The position numbers and the translations under genes are program-made. 64,000 bases of DNA from Molossus alvarezi (lineage: Eukaryota > Chordata > Mammalia > Chiroptera > Molossidae), in contig CM073886.1 of the NCBI GenBank assembly GCA_037176705.1, positions 12,484,501 to 12,548,500 of the forward strand, in the 5' to 3' direction. Each line of letters begins with the position of its first letter. Within the stretch, counting starts at the first letter, position 1. The notes under the pieces were generated by a model. It saw only the letters and a program-made list of their open reading frames with translations, was not told the origin of the DNA and searched no databases. Shown one piece after another: positions 19,526-30,708 of the stretch.

Positions 19526-20219
19526 TAGATCAAACAACAAGTGTTGGCGAGGGTGTGGAGAAAAGGGGACTCTAGTACACTGCTGGTGGGAATGCAGACT
19601 GGTACAGCCACTATGGAAAACTCTATGGTGTTACTTAAAAATTAAAAACTGAATTGCCATTTGACCCAGTAATCCCACTTCTAGGAATATACCCTACGAA
19701 GCCTGAAACACCAATCAGAAAGAATATATGTACTCCCATGTTCATAGCAGCACTATTTACAATAGCTAAGATCTGGAAACAGCCCAAGTGTCTATCAGTA
19801 GACGAATGGATAAAAAAGCTGTGGTACATATACACAATGGAGTACTATGCAGTTGTAAGAAAGAAAGATCTCTTATCCTTTGAGACAATATGGAGGGACC
19901 TAGAAAGTATTATCCTAAGCGAAACAAGTCAAGCAGAGAAAGACAAATATCACATGATATCATTTATTTGTGGAATATAATGAACATAACAGTCTGAGGA
20001 ATAGGGTAGACCCAGAGACGTGGAAGTAGGGTACAGACTGACAACCTTCAGAAGAGGGGATGGTGGGGGGCGGGGAGAGATAAACTACAGAACTGATATG
20101 CATGTACTCATAACCAATGGACACGGACAACAAAGCTGGGGATGGGTGGGGGGGATGGGGAGGAGGGTGTCAATGGGGAAAAAAAGGAGAAACATCTGTA
20201 ACAAAAATAAATAAATAAA
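19526..20219 (+). mobile_element. LINE-1, 5'-truncated, with ORF2 C-terminus
   Basis: Coding for the L1 ORF2 C-terminal region is readable: [17 protein letters not shown] residues, then a 108-codon open run (19654-19980) ending SETSQAEKDKYHMISFICGI. The 3' UTR follows with AACCAATGGACACGGACAAC, a G-rich tract, and an AAATAAATAAATAA tail. It is antisense to AXIN1 and ends about 120 bases from exon 3. No intact ORF2, so not autonomous. Confidence 0.9.
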
Positions 20220-20427
20220 TAACAGTAGAAAGGGCTGGCATCTTCATCCTGTCTCCCACCCCACAGAGGGTTGGTCAAACCCTAGGCATATTCCAGATCT
20301 TTCTTCTGTATTTAGGCAGATGTGTAAGTGAACACATGGATTATTATTTGGGTTTGCATTTTTATGTATTGTAACTAGGAACAGGACATGGCTGTTCTGC
20401 TCTTCCTTCTTCTAAAGAGCAGACTTA

Positions 20428-20517
20428 CCCTGGCTAGTTTGGCTCAGCGGTTGGAGCATCGGCTGGGTTCGGTTCCCAATAGGGGCATGTACCAAAAAAA
20501 TAAAATTAAATTAAAAT
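20428..20517 (+). mobile_element. Mini-Ves (tRNA part only), with internal deletion
   Basis: CCCTGGCTAGTTTGGCTC, then a shortened middle, GGTTCGGTTCCCAATAGGGG, CATGTACC and an A-rich tail. AAAGAGCAGACTTA (20414-20427) and AAAGAGCAGACTCA (20518-20531) flank it. Confidence 0.83.
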
Positions 20518-20531
20518 AAAGAGCAGACTCA

Positions 20532-20819
20532 TTTGCTGCAAAATAAATCTGACCTCCTGGGTGTTGCAGCAGCAGCATAAACCCTGGTGCACACAAAAGC
20601 CTGATGACAGCAGACCACACTTCATGGGGGTCATGGAGCCAGCCAGGACTCCTGTGCACAAGTCTGAGAACCGCCACAGGATATAGGGGATGGTGGGGGA
20701 AGGTAGGTGTGGGTTTAATAGAGGCTTCACAATGCCCTCCAGTCACTTCCTACCAGGAGCAGTCACTCCTGGGTGGGATTCACTCCCACCAATCATGAGA
20801 TTAGCCAGAAAACTACACT
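20532..20819. other. Intron 2, no recognisable element
   Basis: Mixed-composition sequence; nothing identified. Confidence 0.4.
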
Positions 20820-20936
20820 TTAGTTTTCATTTCCCTGATTAACAATCAGGCTGGCAGTTTGGGTGTCATTTAAATTCTTTCCTCTGTAAATTACCTATTC
20901 ATGCCTTTTGCCCATTTTCTATTGTGATGTTTATGA
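20820..20936 (-). mobile_element. Old LINE-1 fragment
   Basis: TTTTCATTTCCCTGATTAAC and CCTTTTGCCCATTTTCTATT are inverted L1 ORF2/3' words typical of old mammalian L1s. Confidence 0.45.
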
Positions 20937-20951
20937 GTTTCTTTCTTTCTT

Positions 20952-21058
20952 TCTTTTTTTTGGTACGTGCCCCTAGCAGTGCCCCTAGCGGGAACCGAAC
21001 CCAGGACTCTCTGGTCTGCAGGCCAACGCTCCAACCGCTGAGCCAAACCGGCCAGAGC
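20952..21058 (-). mobile_element. Mini-Ves (tRNA part only)
   Basis: T-run, then GGTACGTGCCCCTAG and the reversed box B GGGAACCGAACCCAGG, ending GAGCCAAACCGGCCAGAGC. An extra AGCAGTGCCCCT copy makes the edge slightly longer. Flanks are TCTTTCTTTTTTTT-like on both sides. Confidence 0.8.
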
Positions 21059-21063
21059 TCTTT

Positions 21064-21308
21064 CTTTTTTTTAAATCCTCACCAGAGGATATTTTTCCAT
21101 TTATCTTCAAACAGAGTGAGAGGGAGGGAGAGAGAGACAGAGAAATATCAGTGTGAGAGAGACACATTGATTGGTTGCCTCCCGCATGACCCTGACCAGG
21201 GCCTGGGATCACACCACAACTGAGGTATGTGCCCTTGACCAGAAATACACCCTCAACTTTTTGGTCAGCAAGCCAACACTCTAACCGACAAGCCAAACCG
21301 GCCAGGGC
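21064..21308 (-). mobile_element. Ves-A SINE
   Basis: Reversed tail AATCCTCACCAGAGGATA to reversed head AAGCCAAACCGGCCAGGGC. Confidence 0.88.
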
Positions 21309-22476
21309 AAAATCCACTCTTTTTAAAATGACATTATTCTCTGGCACTTAAAAAAAATAAAACCACCAATAACGTCACCTAACAGCCACCGTCCTGAAAT
21401 TCAAATGATCACCTAAGTGCTAAACTGTTTGTTTTCCAGTTTCCTTTTTACATTTAAGGAATATTAAACTTTAGTAACTTGGGATGAACACCTATTTGGT
21501 CAAACAAACATAAATTCAAGTTAAAGAGAAAAAGGTGTCCCTGCACTTACAGCACAGAAGCCCGAGCCCACAGATCATACTGAAGAGCACACCCACCTTC
21601 GCCTCCCCACATGGGGCAGGAACCACATCAGCAGGACAGAGTCTCAGACTTTAATGCCCCCCCCCCCCCCAGTATATCTGCCTTTCTCTTCTGACAGCTC
21701 CCAGACGTGCCTTTCACACATTTAGAAAATTCATCTTTATGGTGATAAGCACGGGAAACATGGATTCTTAATTTTCTGTTCCATAGCCTCCAGTGCAGAG
21801 CAGATCTCACTATGCACATGCACTCCAAGTACACAGGGCAGCGGGAAGAAAGAAGAGAAAGGGGAAGCAATGCCATCATCAGTTTACCTTTTTAAAGTTC
21901 TAGACAGTTTAATTGGCTCTTGGGACAGGTTAGTGCTCACCTCTTGCCATGGAAAACAGAGCTGCTGGACCTTCACTGCAGGCTGATGTGACAAGGAAAA
22001 TTCTGGCCAGTGACGTGTGAGAGGAAATGTCATGTGGGGGACTCCAGACCAGAGGTGGGAAAGAAGTGTGTGTCCATGCATGCATATAATCATGTATGTG
22101 TTGGTGTGCAGACACAAACTCCCACATGAATATGCGCAAAACAAATATGGCCAATGCCCCAAGTGGTGCATCTAGGAAAATGTCCAACTCCTCTGTAGCT
22201 TTCAAAGTTCTCAGAAAAAAATCTGACAGGATCCATACAAACACACCTGCTCTCTGCTGCTGTTCAAAGGGCTTTCATTTTCTATCTTTTTACATTTAAC
22301 CTTTCTATATTCCCTTACTTTGTGTTTTTTGTTAAGATCCAATCTGTTTTTTCTTTTAATTACATCACTTAGTTCTGCTGCATATAGTGTAATTAGCGAG
22401 AGTGGAGCAACCATCTTAATTTGCTTTCTGTTTGTCACATCTGTTCTATTTTGTTTTGGTTTGTCTTGCCTTCTTT
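21309..22476. other. Intron 2, probably single-copy
   Basis: No repeat except a C-run at 21657-21670. Open frames here lack support. Confidence 0.45.
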
Positions 22477-22680
22477 GTTAATCCTCACCCAAAGATATTT
22501 TTTCATTTATCTTCAGATAGAGTGTGTGTGTGTTGGGGGGGGGAACAGCAATGCAAGAGAGACACATCGGATGGTTGCCTCCCACACAACCCTGACCAGG
22601 GCCAGGGACTAAACCACAACCCAGGTACATGCCCGACCAGAATTGAATCCGTGACTCTTTGGCTGATGCTCTAACCATTT
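22477..22680 (-). mobile_element. Ves-A SINE, 5' end missing
   Basis: Reversed tail AATCCTCACCCAAAGATA, (TG)n and G-run at 22521-22542, then the body up to GCTGATGCTCTAACCATTTA. The head GGCCAGGGC is absent. Confidence 0.78.
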
Positions 22681-22704
22681 AGATTTGACCCATGCACCAA
22701 AAAA

Positions 22705-22915
22705 GCCCGGCCAGTGTGGCTCTGTGGTTGAGCATCAACCCATGCACCAAGAGGTTACCGGTTCAATTCCCAGTCAGGGCACATGCCCAAGTTGTGGGCC
22801 AAATCCCCAGTGGGGGGCATGCAGGAGGTGGCCAATCGATGTTCTCTCTCATTGACGTTTCTATCCCTCTCTCCCCCTTTCCCTTCCTTTCTCCCTAAAA
22901 CCAATAAAGGGGAAA
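22705..22915 (+). mobile_element. Ves-B SINE
   Basis: GCCCGGCCAGTGTGGCTC to AAAACCAATAAAGGGG plus A-tail. Confidence 0.88.
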
Positions 22916-22921
22916 AAAATT

Positions 22922-23113
22922 TTTTTTAAATTTTATTTTAGAGAGAGAGGGAGAGAGAGGGAAGAAAAAAACACTGATGTGAGAAACAGCAAACGGCTGC
23001 CTCCTGCATGCCCCCCCAGGGATAAAACCTGGAAAAGTGGCCTGATCAAGTATCAAATCCAATGACCTTGCACAAGATGATGCCCAATCAACTGAGCCCA
23101 CAATTGCCAGGGC
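22922..23113 (-). mobile_element. Ves-B-like SINE, diverged
   Basis: GA-rich block, TGGCCTGATCAAGTATCAAA in place of box B, reversed end CCACAATTGCCAGGGC. Confidence 0.7.
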
Positions 23114-23156
23114 TTGTGCCTTCTTTTTGAATTTTTTTAAAAAAATTTTTTTTCTT

Positions 23157-23395
23157 GCCCTGGCCGGTTTGGCTCAGCGGTTAGAGCGTCCGCCTGCGGT
23201 CCGGAGAGACCCGGGTTCGGTTCCCGCTAAGGGCATGTACCTCGGTTGCAGTTTGTCCCCGGCCCTGGTTGGTCGTGCGGATGGCAGCCACTGATGTGTC
23301 CCTTTCACATCGATGTTTCCCTCTCTCTTCCTCTCTCTCCCTCCCACTCTGTCTGTGCAAAAAATGGAAAAATGTCCTCGGGTGAGGATAAAAAA
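23157..23395 (+). mobile_element. Ves-A SINE
   Basis: One of the best-preserved copies: GCCCTGGCCGGTTTGGCTC, GGTTCGGTTCCCGC, TCCTCGGGTGAGGATA6, followed by a (TA)n run. Confidence 0.93.
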
Positions 23396-23404
23396 ATATA
23401 TATA

Positions 23405-23615
23405 TATATATATTTTTCTTTATTGATTTTTAGAGAGATAGGAAGGGAGAGGAAGAGAAACATAGATGAGAGAGAACATCGATTAGCCGCCTTCTACATG
23501 CCCCCCCACTGGAGATCGGGCCCACAACTTGGGCATGTGCCCTGACTGGGAATTGAACCGGTAACCTCTTGGTGCATGGGTTGATGCTCAACCACAGAGC
23601 CACATCGGCCGGGCT
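23405..23615 (-). mobile_element. Ves-B SINE
   Basis: Reversed tail TTTCTTTATTGATTTTTAG to reversed head GAGCCACATCGGCCGGGC. CTTTTTTGAAT-like joints frame the pair with the preceding Ves-A. Confidence 0.9.
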
Positions 23616-23945
23616 TTTTTGAATATTTTTCATGTTCTATCTCCTCCCTCTAATAAAGTAACCCTTTTACTATTCTGATAGTGATTCCTGTAAAGATTAC
23701 AATAGGTAGCCTTTATGTATCAAAGTCCAATTCAGTACATTTACCTCTTCCTAGGCGATAAAAGGTCAATTTCTCTCTATTCACCTCCCTCACACACTGA
23801 TATCCTGTATTTACTGTGCTACTGGTATCCTGTATTTTAATTCTATATATATCTTAAACCCCACAAGACATTATTAGTATTGTTTTACCAATTGAAAGTT
23901 ACCTAGAGTTACCTCCATATTTGAGTTTCCACCTGAAAGCATTTT
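23616..23945. other. Intron 2, AT-rich, no recognisable element
   Basis: Nothing identified. Confidence 0.4.
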
Positions 23946-23957
23946 CTTTCTTTTTTT

Positions 23958-24198
23958 AGTTTTATTAATCCTCTCTTGAGGACATTTTCCCATCTTTGTT
24001 CAGATAGAGTGGGAGAGGGAGAGAGAGAGAGAGAAACATCAATGTGAGAGGGACACATTGATTGGCTGCCTTCCACATGACGCTGACCAGGGCAGGGGAT
24101 GAACCACAACCAAGGTATGTGCTCTTGACCAGAATCGAACTTGCGATTCATCAGTCTGCAGGTCAACGCTCTAACCGCTGAGCCAAACCAGCCAGGGC
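23958..24198 (-). mobile_element. Ves-A SINE
   Basis: Reversed tail AATCCTCTCTTGAGGACA to reversed head GAGCCAAACCAGCCAGGGC. AGCATTTTCTTTCT is duplicated at both edges. Confidence 0.9.
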
Positions 24199-24245
24199 AG
24201 CATTTTCTTTCTGCTTGAAGAACATCCTTAGGTATCCCCTTTTTA

Positions 24246-24463
24246 TTTTTATCCTCACCTGAGGACATTTTTCCATTTTTTTGTTCAGAAAGAGAGGGAG
24301 AGAGAGAGAAACATCAATGTGAGAGAGACACATGGAGTGGCTGCCACCCGCATGACCCAACCAGGGCCGGGGACAAACTGCAACCGAGGTACGTGCCCTT
24401 AGCGGAACCAAACTCGGGTCTCTCAGGACCGCAGGCTGACACTCTAACCACTGAGCCAAACCA
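24246..24463 (-). mobile_element. Ves-A SINE, 5' end clipped
   Basis: Reversed tail TATCCTCACCTGAGGACA; it ends GAGCCAAACCAG without GCCAGGGC. TATCYCCTTTTT words flank it. Confidence 0.85.
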
Positions 24464-24479
24464 GTATCTCCTTTTTTTT

Positions 24480-24927
24480 TTTGGTTAATCCTCACCCGAG
24501 TATCTTTTTCTACTTATATATATATATATTTTTTAAGCTTAGTCCTTTGGAGCAGGTGGGGTCTGCCATAGCTGCTAGGCCTGCATGGAGAGACTGGAGA
24601 GAACGGGTGAGGGCAGGGGCAAGCTTGTGTTACAGAAGGAATGAATGACAGAGAGGCGAGAGAGGGAGGGAGGGAAGAGGGGAAAAGAGAGAGTGAGCCT
24701 GATTTTTATTTTTAGAGAGAGTGGGAGGGTGGGAGGGAGGGAGAGAGAGAAAAACATTGATGTGAGACACACTGATTGGTTGCTTCAATTGGCTGCCTCC
24801 CACACGACCCCGGCCAGGGCTTGGGATTGAACCCGCAATCCAGGTAGGTGCCCTTGATTAGAATCAAACCTGTGAACCTTTGGTCCGAGGGCAGATGCTC
24901 TAACTGCTGAGCTAAACCTGCCAGAGC
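24480..24927 (-). mobile_element. Ves-A SINE, split by an unknown insert
   Basis: The reversed tail AATCCTCACCCGAGTAT is at the left, the rest (GAGAGTGGGAGGG to GAGCTAAACCTGCCAGAGC) at about 24712-24927. Between them lies about 190 bases of foreign sequence. Confidence 0.72.
24517..24710. other. Unidentified insert inside a Ves-A
   Basis: The insert starts with a (TA)n and TTTTTTAAGCTTAGTCC and ends in a GA-rich stretch and TTTTTATTTTTA. Read on the minus strand it ends in an A/AT-rich tail, as a retroposed transcript would. I cannot match it to a known family. Confidence 0.4.
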
Positions 24928-25007
24928 CTTAGGTATCTCCTTTACTAAGGGGCTTTATGTATAAACTTTCTCATTGTTTGTCGGTCTGAAACTATTTTTA
25001 TTTCCCC

Positions 25008-25047
25008 TCTTATTTTTTTTAAGAGAGGAAGGGAGAGGGAGGGGGGG

Positions 25048-25080
<33 letters not shown>

Positions 25081-25226
25081 GAAAGAGAAACATCGATCGG
25101 TTGCTTCCCGTACACACCTCAACAGGCAATTGAACCCTAAACCTAGGTACGTACCCTGACTGGGAATCAAACCCAAGACCTGCAGTGCATGGGATGATGC
25201 TCCAACCAAGCCACTATGGCCAGGGC
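25008..25226 (-). mobile_element. Ves-B-like SINE
   Basis: T-run, G-run and a 26-base (GA)n at 25051-25078, then reversed box region and AAGCCACTATGGCCAGGGC. CTCCCCTTCATT follows. Confidence 0.78.
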
Positions 25227-25252
25227 TCCCCTTCATTTTTTTTCTTATTTTT

Positions 25253-25484
25253 GGTTAATCCTCACTAGAAGATATTTTTATACTGATTTTTAGAGTGGAA
25301 GGGAGGGAGGGAGAGAAACATTAATATGAGAGAGATACATGGATTGGTTGCCTCCTGCATGATCCAGACCAGGGCTGAGGATCAAACTTGCAAGCCAGGT
25401 ATGTGCCCTTGACCAGGAATGGAACCCGAGACCATTTGGTCCACGAGTCGATGTTCTAACAGCTGAGCCAAACAAGCCAGGGCT
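25253..25484 (-). mobile_element. Ves-A SINE
   Basis: Reversed tail AATCCTCACTAGAAGATA to reversed head GAGCCAAACAAGCCAGGGC. CTCCCCTTCATT stands before (25227) and after (25485). Confidence 0.87.
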
Positions 25485-25519
25485 CCCCTTCATTCTTGAA
25501 AGACATTTTTACTGGGTTG

Positions 25520-25690
25520 GAATTCAAGGTTGGTAGGAATGTAAACGGTGCAGCCATTATAGAACATAGCATGGCAGTTCCTAAAAATTAGAACAGAATT
25601 ACCACATGATCCAGTAATTCACTTTTTGGTATGTATCCCAAATAACAGAAAGCAGTGTCTCATACAGAGATTTGTACACCCAGACACTTT
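25520..25690 (+). mobile_element. Old LINE-1 ORF2 fragment
   Basis: GGTAGGAATGTAAACGGTGC, CCACATGATCCAGTAATTCA and GATTTGTACACCCAGAC follow the order of the L1 ORF2 C-terminal coding region, diverged and with stops. Confidence 0.6.
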
Positions 25691-26221
25691 GAAAATACCA
25701 CTGTCAGCTTCTCCACCTTTCATTCCTTGGAAGGTGACAAGGTACCAGCCCTGCCCACCTACTCCACTGTGGTTGGAGGAGGCAGGTTCTCAGACTAGTT
25801 GAGGGCTCCTCCTCCTACCCCCAGTGCTAAGGCTGACATGAGGTATCACTCCCTCACCTGTAACTCACAGTGGCTCTTCTCCTGTCACAGGCTAAGGACA
25901 ACAGGTAGTTCAACCCATACAATACCGGTAATTAATCCAAAGATCAAACTCAAGATTTCCTCCACTGTCCTAGTAATGCCTTTAGAGCTATTTTTATTTT
26001 CTAAGATCCAGGCAATTACTGCACATTGACTATGATGTGCCTTCAGTCTTTTTTAACCTGGGCAGGACCTCAGTCTCTGCCCTTCCTGACTGTGACATTC
26101 TCAAGAGTCCATGCCACTTGTTCTATAGAACATCTAGTTTCCGTGCTGTGGGGTTCACATCAGGCATTTTTGGCAGGAACATGAAAGAAATGATGCTGAT
26201 TACATTAAGAACATCATGTTT
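25691..26221. other. Intron 2, no recognisable element
   Basis: Nothing identified. Confidence 0.4.
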
Positions 26222-26430
26222 GCCCAGCTTGTGTGGCTTAGTGGTTGAGTATCGACCCAAGCACCAAGAGGTCGCCGGTTCGATTCCCAGTCAGGGCACA
26301 TACCCAGATTGTGAGCCAAATCCCCAGTGCGGGGCATGCAAGGAGGCGGTCAATCAGTGTCCCTTCTCATCGAAGTTTCTCTCTCTCTCTCTCTCCCTCT
26401 CTAAAATCAATAAAGAAAAAAATTTAAAAA
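26222..26430 (+). mobile_element. Ves-B SINE
   Basis: GCCCAGCTTGTGTGGCTTAG to AAAATCAATAAAGAAAAA. Confidence 0.87.
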
Positions 26431-26441
26431 AACAACAACAT

Positions 26442-26599
26442 CCCTGGCCAGTTTGGCTCAGCGGTTAGAGCATTGGCCTGCGATCCAGAGAGACCCGAGT
26501 TCAGTTTCCGCTAAGGGCACATACCTCGGTTGCAGTTTGTACCCGGCCCTGGTTGGGTTGCGCAGGTGGCAGCCACTCCATATGTCCCTTTCATGTCAA

Positions 26600-26645
<46 letters not shown>

Positions 26646-26737
26646 TCTTTCTCCCTCCCACTCTATCTGAACAAAAAAATGGAAAAATGTCCTCAAGTGA
26701 AGATTAAAAATAAATAAATAAAAATAAAATAAAAAAA
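26442..26737 (+). mobile_element. Ves-A SINE with expanded (CT)n
   Basis: Head CCCTGGCCAGTTTGGCTC; the CT block at 26604-26642 is about 38 bases; end TCCTCAAGTGAAGATT with an AAAT tail. AAAAACAACAAMA flanks it. Confidence 0.9.
26604..26642. repeat. (CT)n microsatellite
   Basis: An uninterrupted CT run grown from the pyrimidine block of a Ves-A. Confidence 0.9.
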
Positions 26738-28595
26738 CAACAAAACATTGTGTTCATTGGTCCCACTTTGGAGGCAAACCAAGTGTCTGCCAAGTTTTTC
26801 CAGTCTTAATTTATTATTTTTGCTTAGTAATCAATAGGCAATTCATGGGAGGATACTTTGAAATTATGGACATATTCTATCAACACAGTAATTTTCTAAT
26901 GCCATCATTTGAGCTATATTTATTAGATGGCATTCTACTATAAGGCTTTCCCTCTGCCACATTTATATATATATCACTGTGGACTCTTGGATTTTTATTT
27001 ATCCAGTAGATTATAATTCATTCATTTCATTTCCGCTCATACTCGATAATGACCCCATTGGTCGGTGAACACTTCCTTGCTCCCTGTCATGGGATCCCAG
27101 CTTATTTGGTACTCCTTGCCCTGGACCTGACCAATTATCACCAAGGGCTTGTGTGTTAACTACATTATCTACATCCCCCCACAGCATTTTCTCTCTCATT
27201 TTTTATCCATTTGTCTTGTACCCTTGAGCACCTGGCTATTTTTCATTCAGTACCTGGTTATACTGGATGGAGGGTGAGACAATGGGTGTGAAAACTTTCT
27301 GAACAAACAGCCTAGGATAACGCTTTCTTCTCCAGAACATGTGAATTTGATTCTGGATGGGGCTGGACTGGGGCACTAGGAATCCCCAGCACCTTAATCC
27401 AATGTCATAACCTGCAAGATTCTGGGCTGGGCTGCAGGCCTTTTGAGGGCTGCTGTATTTCGGATTCCCATCTCTGAGGATGGGATGAGATCCCACCAGG
27501 CAATTCAGGGCAAACCTCCTGCTGAGAATGCCAGCTAGAAACACTGGAACTATGTATTTTTAATCTGATTGAAGCCTTTGTAGTGCTAACCAAGCAGGAA
27601 GGAAAGGCAACCCTGGTCAGGGAGAAGGTTTGGAACCCAGGGAGGCGAACTTGAAAGTATTGCTGGCTCTTGGGCTCTAGGGGGCCAATCAAGGACTGCC
27701 TGGGAGGAAGGTGCCTCACTCTCAGGTTGGAATACCCCACCAGGAGGCCTGGTTTTCAGCTTGTCTTTGCTATGCTCTGAGTGAGCCTCCCCACTCCCAC
27801 CCCGCTCCTGACCTGCCTGCCCACCCTCTAGACACACCCCAGGTACTCCCAGCTCCAAGTGTCTCCCCATAACCTGTCTACTCCTCAGGAGTGCACACCA
27901 TGCATCTCCAACCATCTTGGTCCCAGAGACCCCAGTCAGGTCAGAAGGTAGAAATATATATGTAGAACCGCTGGCTCTCCTGAAATCCTTCAGTTTTCTG
28001 GCATCCAGAGAGCAGTAGAAAGGATGGGTTCATCAGTCAGAACCTTGCTGTCAGCAAGATGTGAACTCCCTCCCCTCCAAGCAACATAGGCAGTAAGGGG
28101 TTTGCCACTGAAGGTAGGTGGCTGGGTCTGGGGAGACCTGACAAGCCCAAGGCCTGACCCTTCCTAAGCGTTGGGCTCATTGTCTCAGACCAGCTCCTGT
28201 CCAAGCTTAGAGCTGACACCTGAAGGGACTGGTCTCAGCCATGTTTCCACCATAGCACCCCCTTCCACACCCCCCGTGTCTAGGGAAGGAACTCTGGCAC
28301 CAGAAGGGCAGGTAACAGTCACTGGGCAGACAGGAACCTGGGACATCAATACCACTGGCTTCCAGAAAGGTAAACCAAGGAGTGTGGCTAGGACTCTGGT
28401 ATGTGTTGTCTTGAAGAGAGGGCACAGGGCCTTCATCACCTGGGGGACAAGGAGGAACATGCATAAACTATGCAAGAGGATTGAACACTGGCACACAGCA
28501 AATAACCTGAGTGCACAGTCAGCCCACAGGAGCTGAATCTGACATGTCCAAGCCTCTTCGGCTAAGTGTCAGAGGGTGGTTCTTTTTTTTTTTTG
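26738..28595. other. Intron 2, SINE-free stretch, left part
   Basis: No SINE, L1 or exon is recognised. The part 27700-28560 is GC-richer than its surroundings. Confidence 0.45.
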
Positions 28596-28670
28596 TTCAG
28601 ATAAACAGTGAATAAGTTTTAGTAGAAGTTACATCCCGTAAAATATGAGGGACATACCCTATTTGTTGTA
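28596..28670. mobile_element. Old interspersed repeat remnant
   Basis: TTCAGATAAACAGTGAATAA and ATATGAGGGACATACC match, in order, words of an old mammal-wide repeat with a GTTTATCTGAA core. I cannot name the family with confidence. Confidence 0.35.
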
Positions 28671-30329
28671 GATGTGAGATTTCAGTTTCATGGGGTGTCC
28701 CATATTTTATCGAGTGACTCAACAATGACACTTGACAGAAAAGGCCTGAAGCTTCACCAGGGATGAACAGAAACCCCTTCACCCCATTTCCACCGTTTGA
28801 GAGTTGGCAGCTGGGTCTGCATTCCAAACACTATCTCAGCCCTTAGGCAGGCCCTCCCTGGTTTCTGCCTGTGCAAAACGACTATCCCCCGCCCCCTCTT
28901 ACTTTTGGGCTCTCTTACTGTGGTAGCTTTCTCTGGATGTAGCCCCTGATTTCATGCAGGGGCCTTTAGGGACAGCCCCCGGAAGGAGACTTAGGGTCCA
29001 TGAGTAGTTCCTGGTGAATTCCCTGCAGGTGATCACTTTGCTGGTCCATCAGCCTCCTGCCCAGGCCTAGACACACGGCAGATGCTTCCTGTGGCCGGGA
29101 GCTACCTGAGGTGGAGGCGAGAACGCACCAGAGCCAGGGCTGGAGGGTCTCGTGGTAATGACAGCAATACCGACCAAGCATCCTCAACAGACACCTGGGG
29201 AGCCCTACTGCAGATACCTCGCTCAGTCATCAGGGATGACAGTGAAGGGGCAGATGTCTGCTGACACTTGTGTCTAGAGGTCACAGCAGATGCAGGGGGG
29301 AGGGGGAGAGCAGCCTCAGTAAATGCAGCCAAGGAACCCAGGTCAATGTGGGTCCCATCCCCAGAGGGAGACACCACCCCTGGGTCCCTCAGCCTGGTCC
29401 TCTGCCCCTGTGCAGACCCTCTGGCCACCTTCCCTCCTGATGCAGCCTCGCTTTACTCTATAAATGCTTCCCCCATCTTGTGCCATTACTGCTAAGTCCC
29501 CAGAGCACAGACAGGCTGCCAAGAGGGGGAAAGGGGCAAAGGGTTCATGAATGCATATACCTAGGCTGGGTTCCAGGCCCTAGATTCAGACTCAGCATTT
29601 GAACCTCAGGTGGGTTCTTTTCCTCCTAAAGCTTGAGAGGCCAGGTCTGGGGCTCCTGGGGAGCCAGCTGCCGTTCTTTCCCAGCCCAGGGGGACCAGGA
29701 GTGGTAGACCCAAGGAAAGGGGCAGGCCATCTGGCGACAGGCAAGAGACATCACTGGGACCCAGCCACAGAGGGTGGTTCTTGATCACCACAAGTGTATG
29801 GCCACTTCACGACAGACTCATGACATCAAGTGTACATTCCTGTTTGATCCTCCTGGGAAAGAGGGTGGAAAAGAGCTCAGGAAACAAGCACTCATTGGAA
29901 GGAGATTCAGGCACAAGGTACCACTTAGCAGACAGCCATCTGGTGTGGTCCGCAGGGACCACATGGCTGTACCATGATGACTGATTTGTCAACAATATCC
30001 ACTGGAGAGGCAAAGGGGTATCCCAGCTGAGCTAAGACCCTGTAGAACTGTCACTAATATTCACCCATGGAGCCAGCGGACATGTAGGCAAGAACAACAG
30101 TGTGTGCTACCAACCATCTCCTGCCAGAAGCAGCTTCCAATGACACCACGGATCCCCAGAGCCTGGTCCTCACTAAGGCCTGACTGACAGCCTGCACACA
30201 GAGGAGCACATTGCTTTCATTGCCCTGTGGAAGCAAATAGCTGGGCTCTGTCCAAGTCTTTAGGGAAATAGATACCGCTGTACCCTCTGATCCTAAAAGC
30301 CTAAATTCCCATGGATGAAAGCATGTAAA
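28671..30329. other. Intron 2, SINE-free stretch, right part
   Basis: Mixed to GC-rich single-copy-looking sequence without recognised elements. With the left part it makes about 3.7 kb free of Ves. Confidence 0.45.
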
Positions 30330-30456
30330 CTGCTTTCGTAAAAACAGCTTTGCTTAAATGTGATATACAATAAACTGTGCATAATGAAAGTGTACAATGT
30401 GATGAGTTCTGACATATGTCCACACCCATAAAACCATCATCAAAAGCAACATAATC

Positions 30457-30697
30457 GCCCTGGCCAGTTTGGCTCAGCAGTTAGAGTGTCGGCCTGTGGT
30501 CTGGAGACACCCAGGTTCGGTTCCCGCTAAGGGCACGTACCTTGGTTGCAGTTTGTCCCCAGCCCTGGTTGGGTTGTGTGGGTGGCAGCCACTCGATGTG
30601 TTCCTTTCACGTCGATGTTTCTCTCTGTCTCTCTCCCTTCCACTCCATCTGAACAAAATATCAAAAAATGTCCTCGGGTGAGGATTAAAAAAAAAAG
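30457..30697 (+). mobile_element. Ves-A SINE
   Basis: Near-consensus, end TCCTCGGGTGAGGATTA10. GCAACATAAT at 30446-30455 and 30698-30707. Confidence 0.93.
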
Positions 30698-30708
30698 GCA
30701 ACATAATG

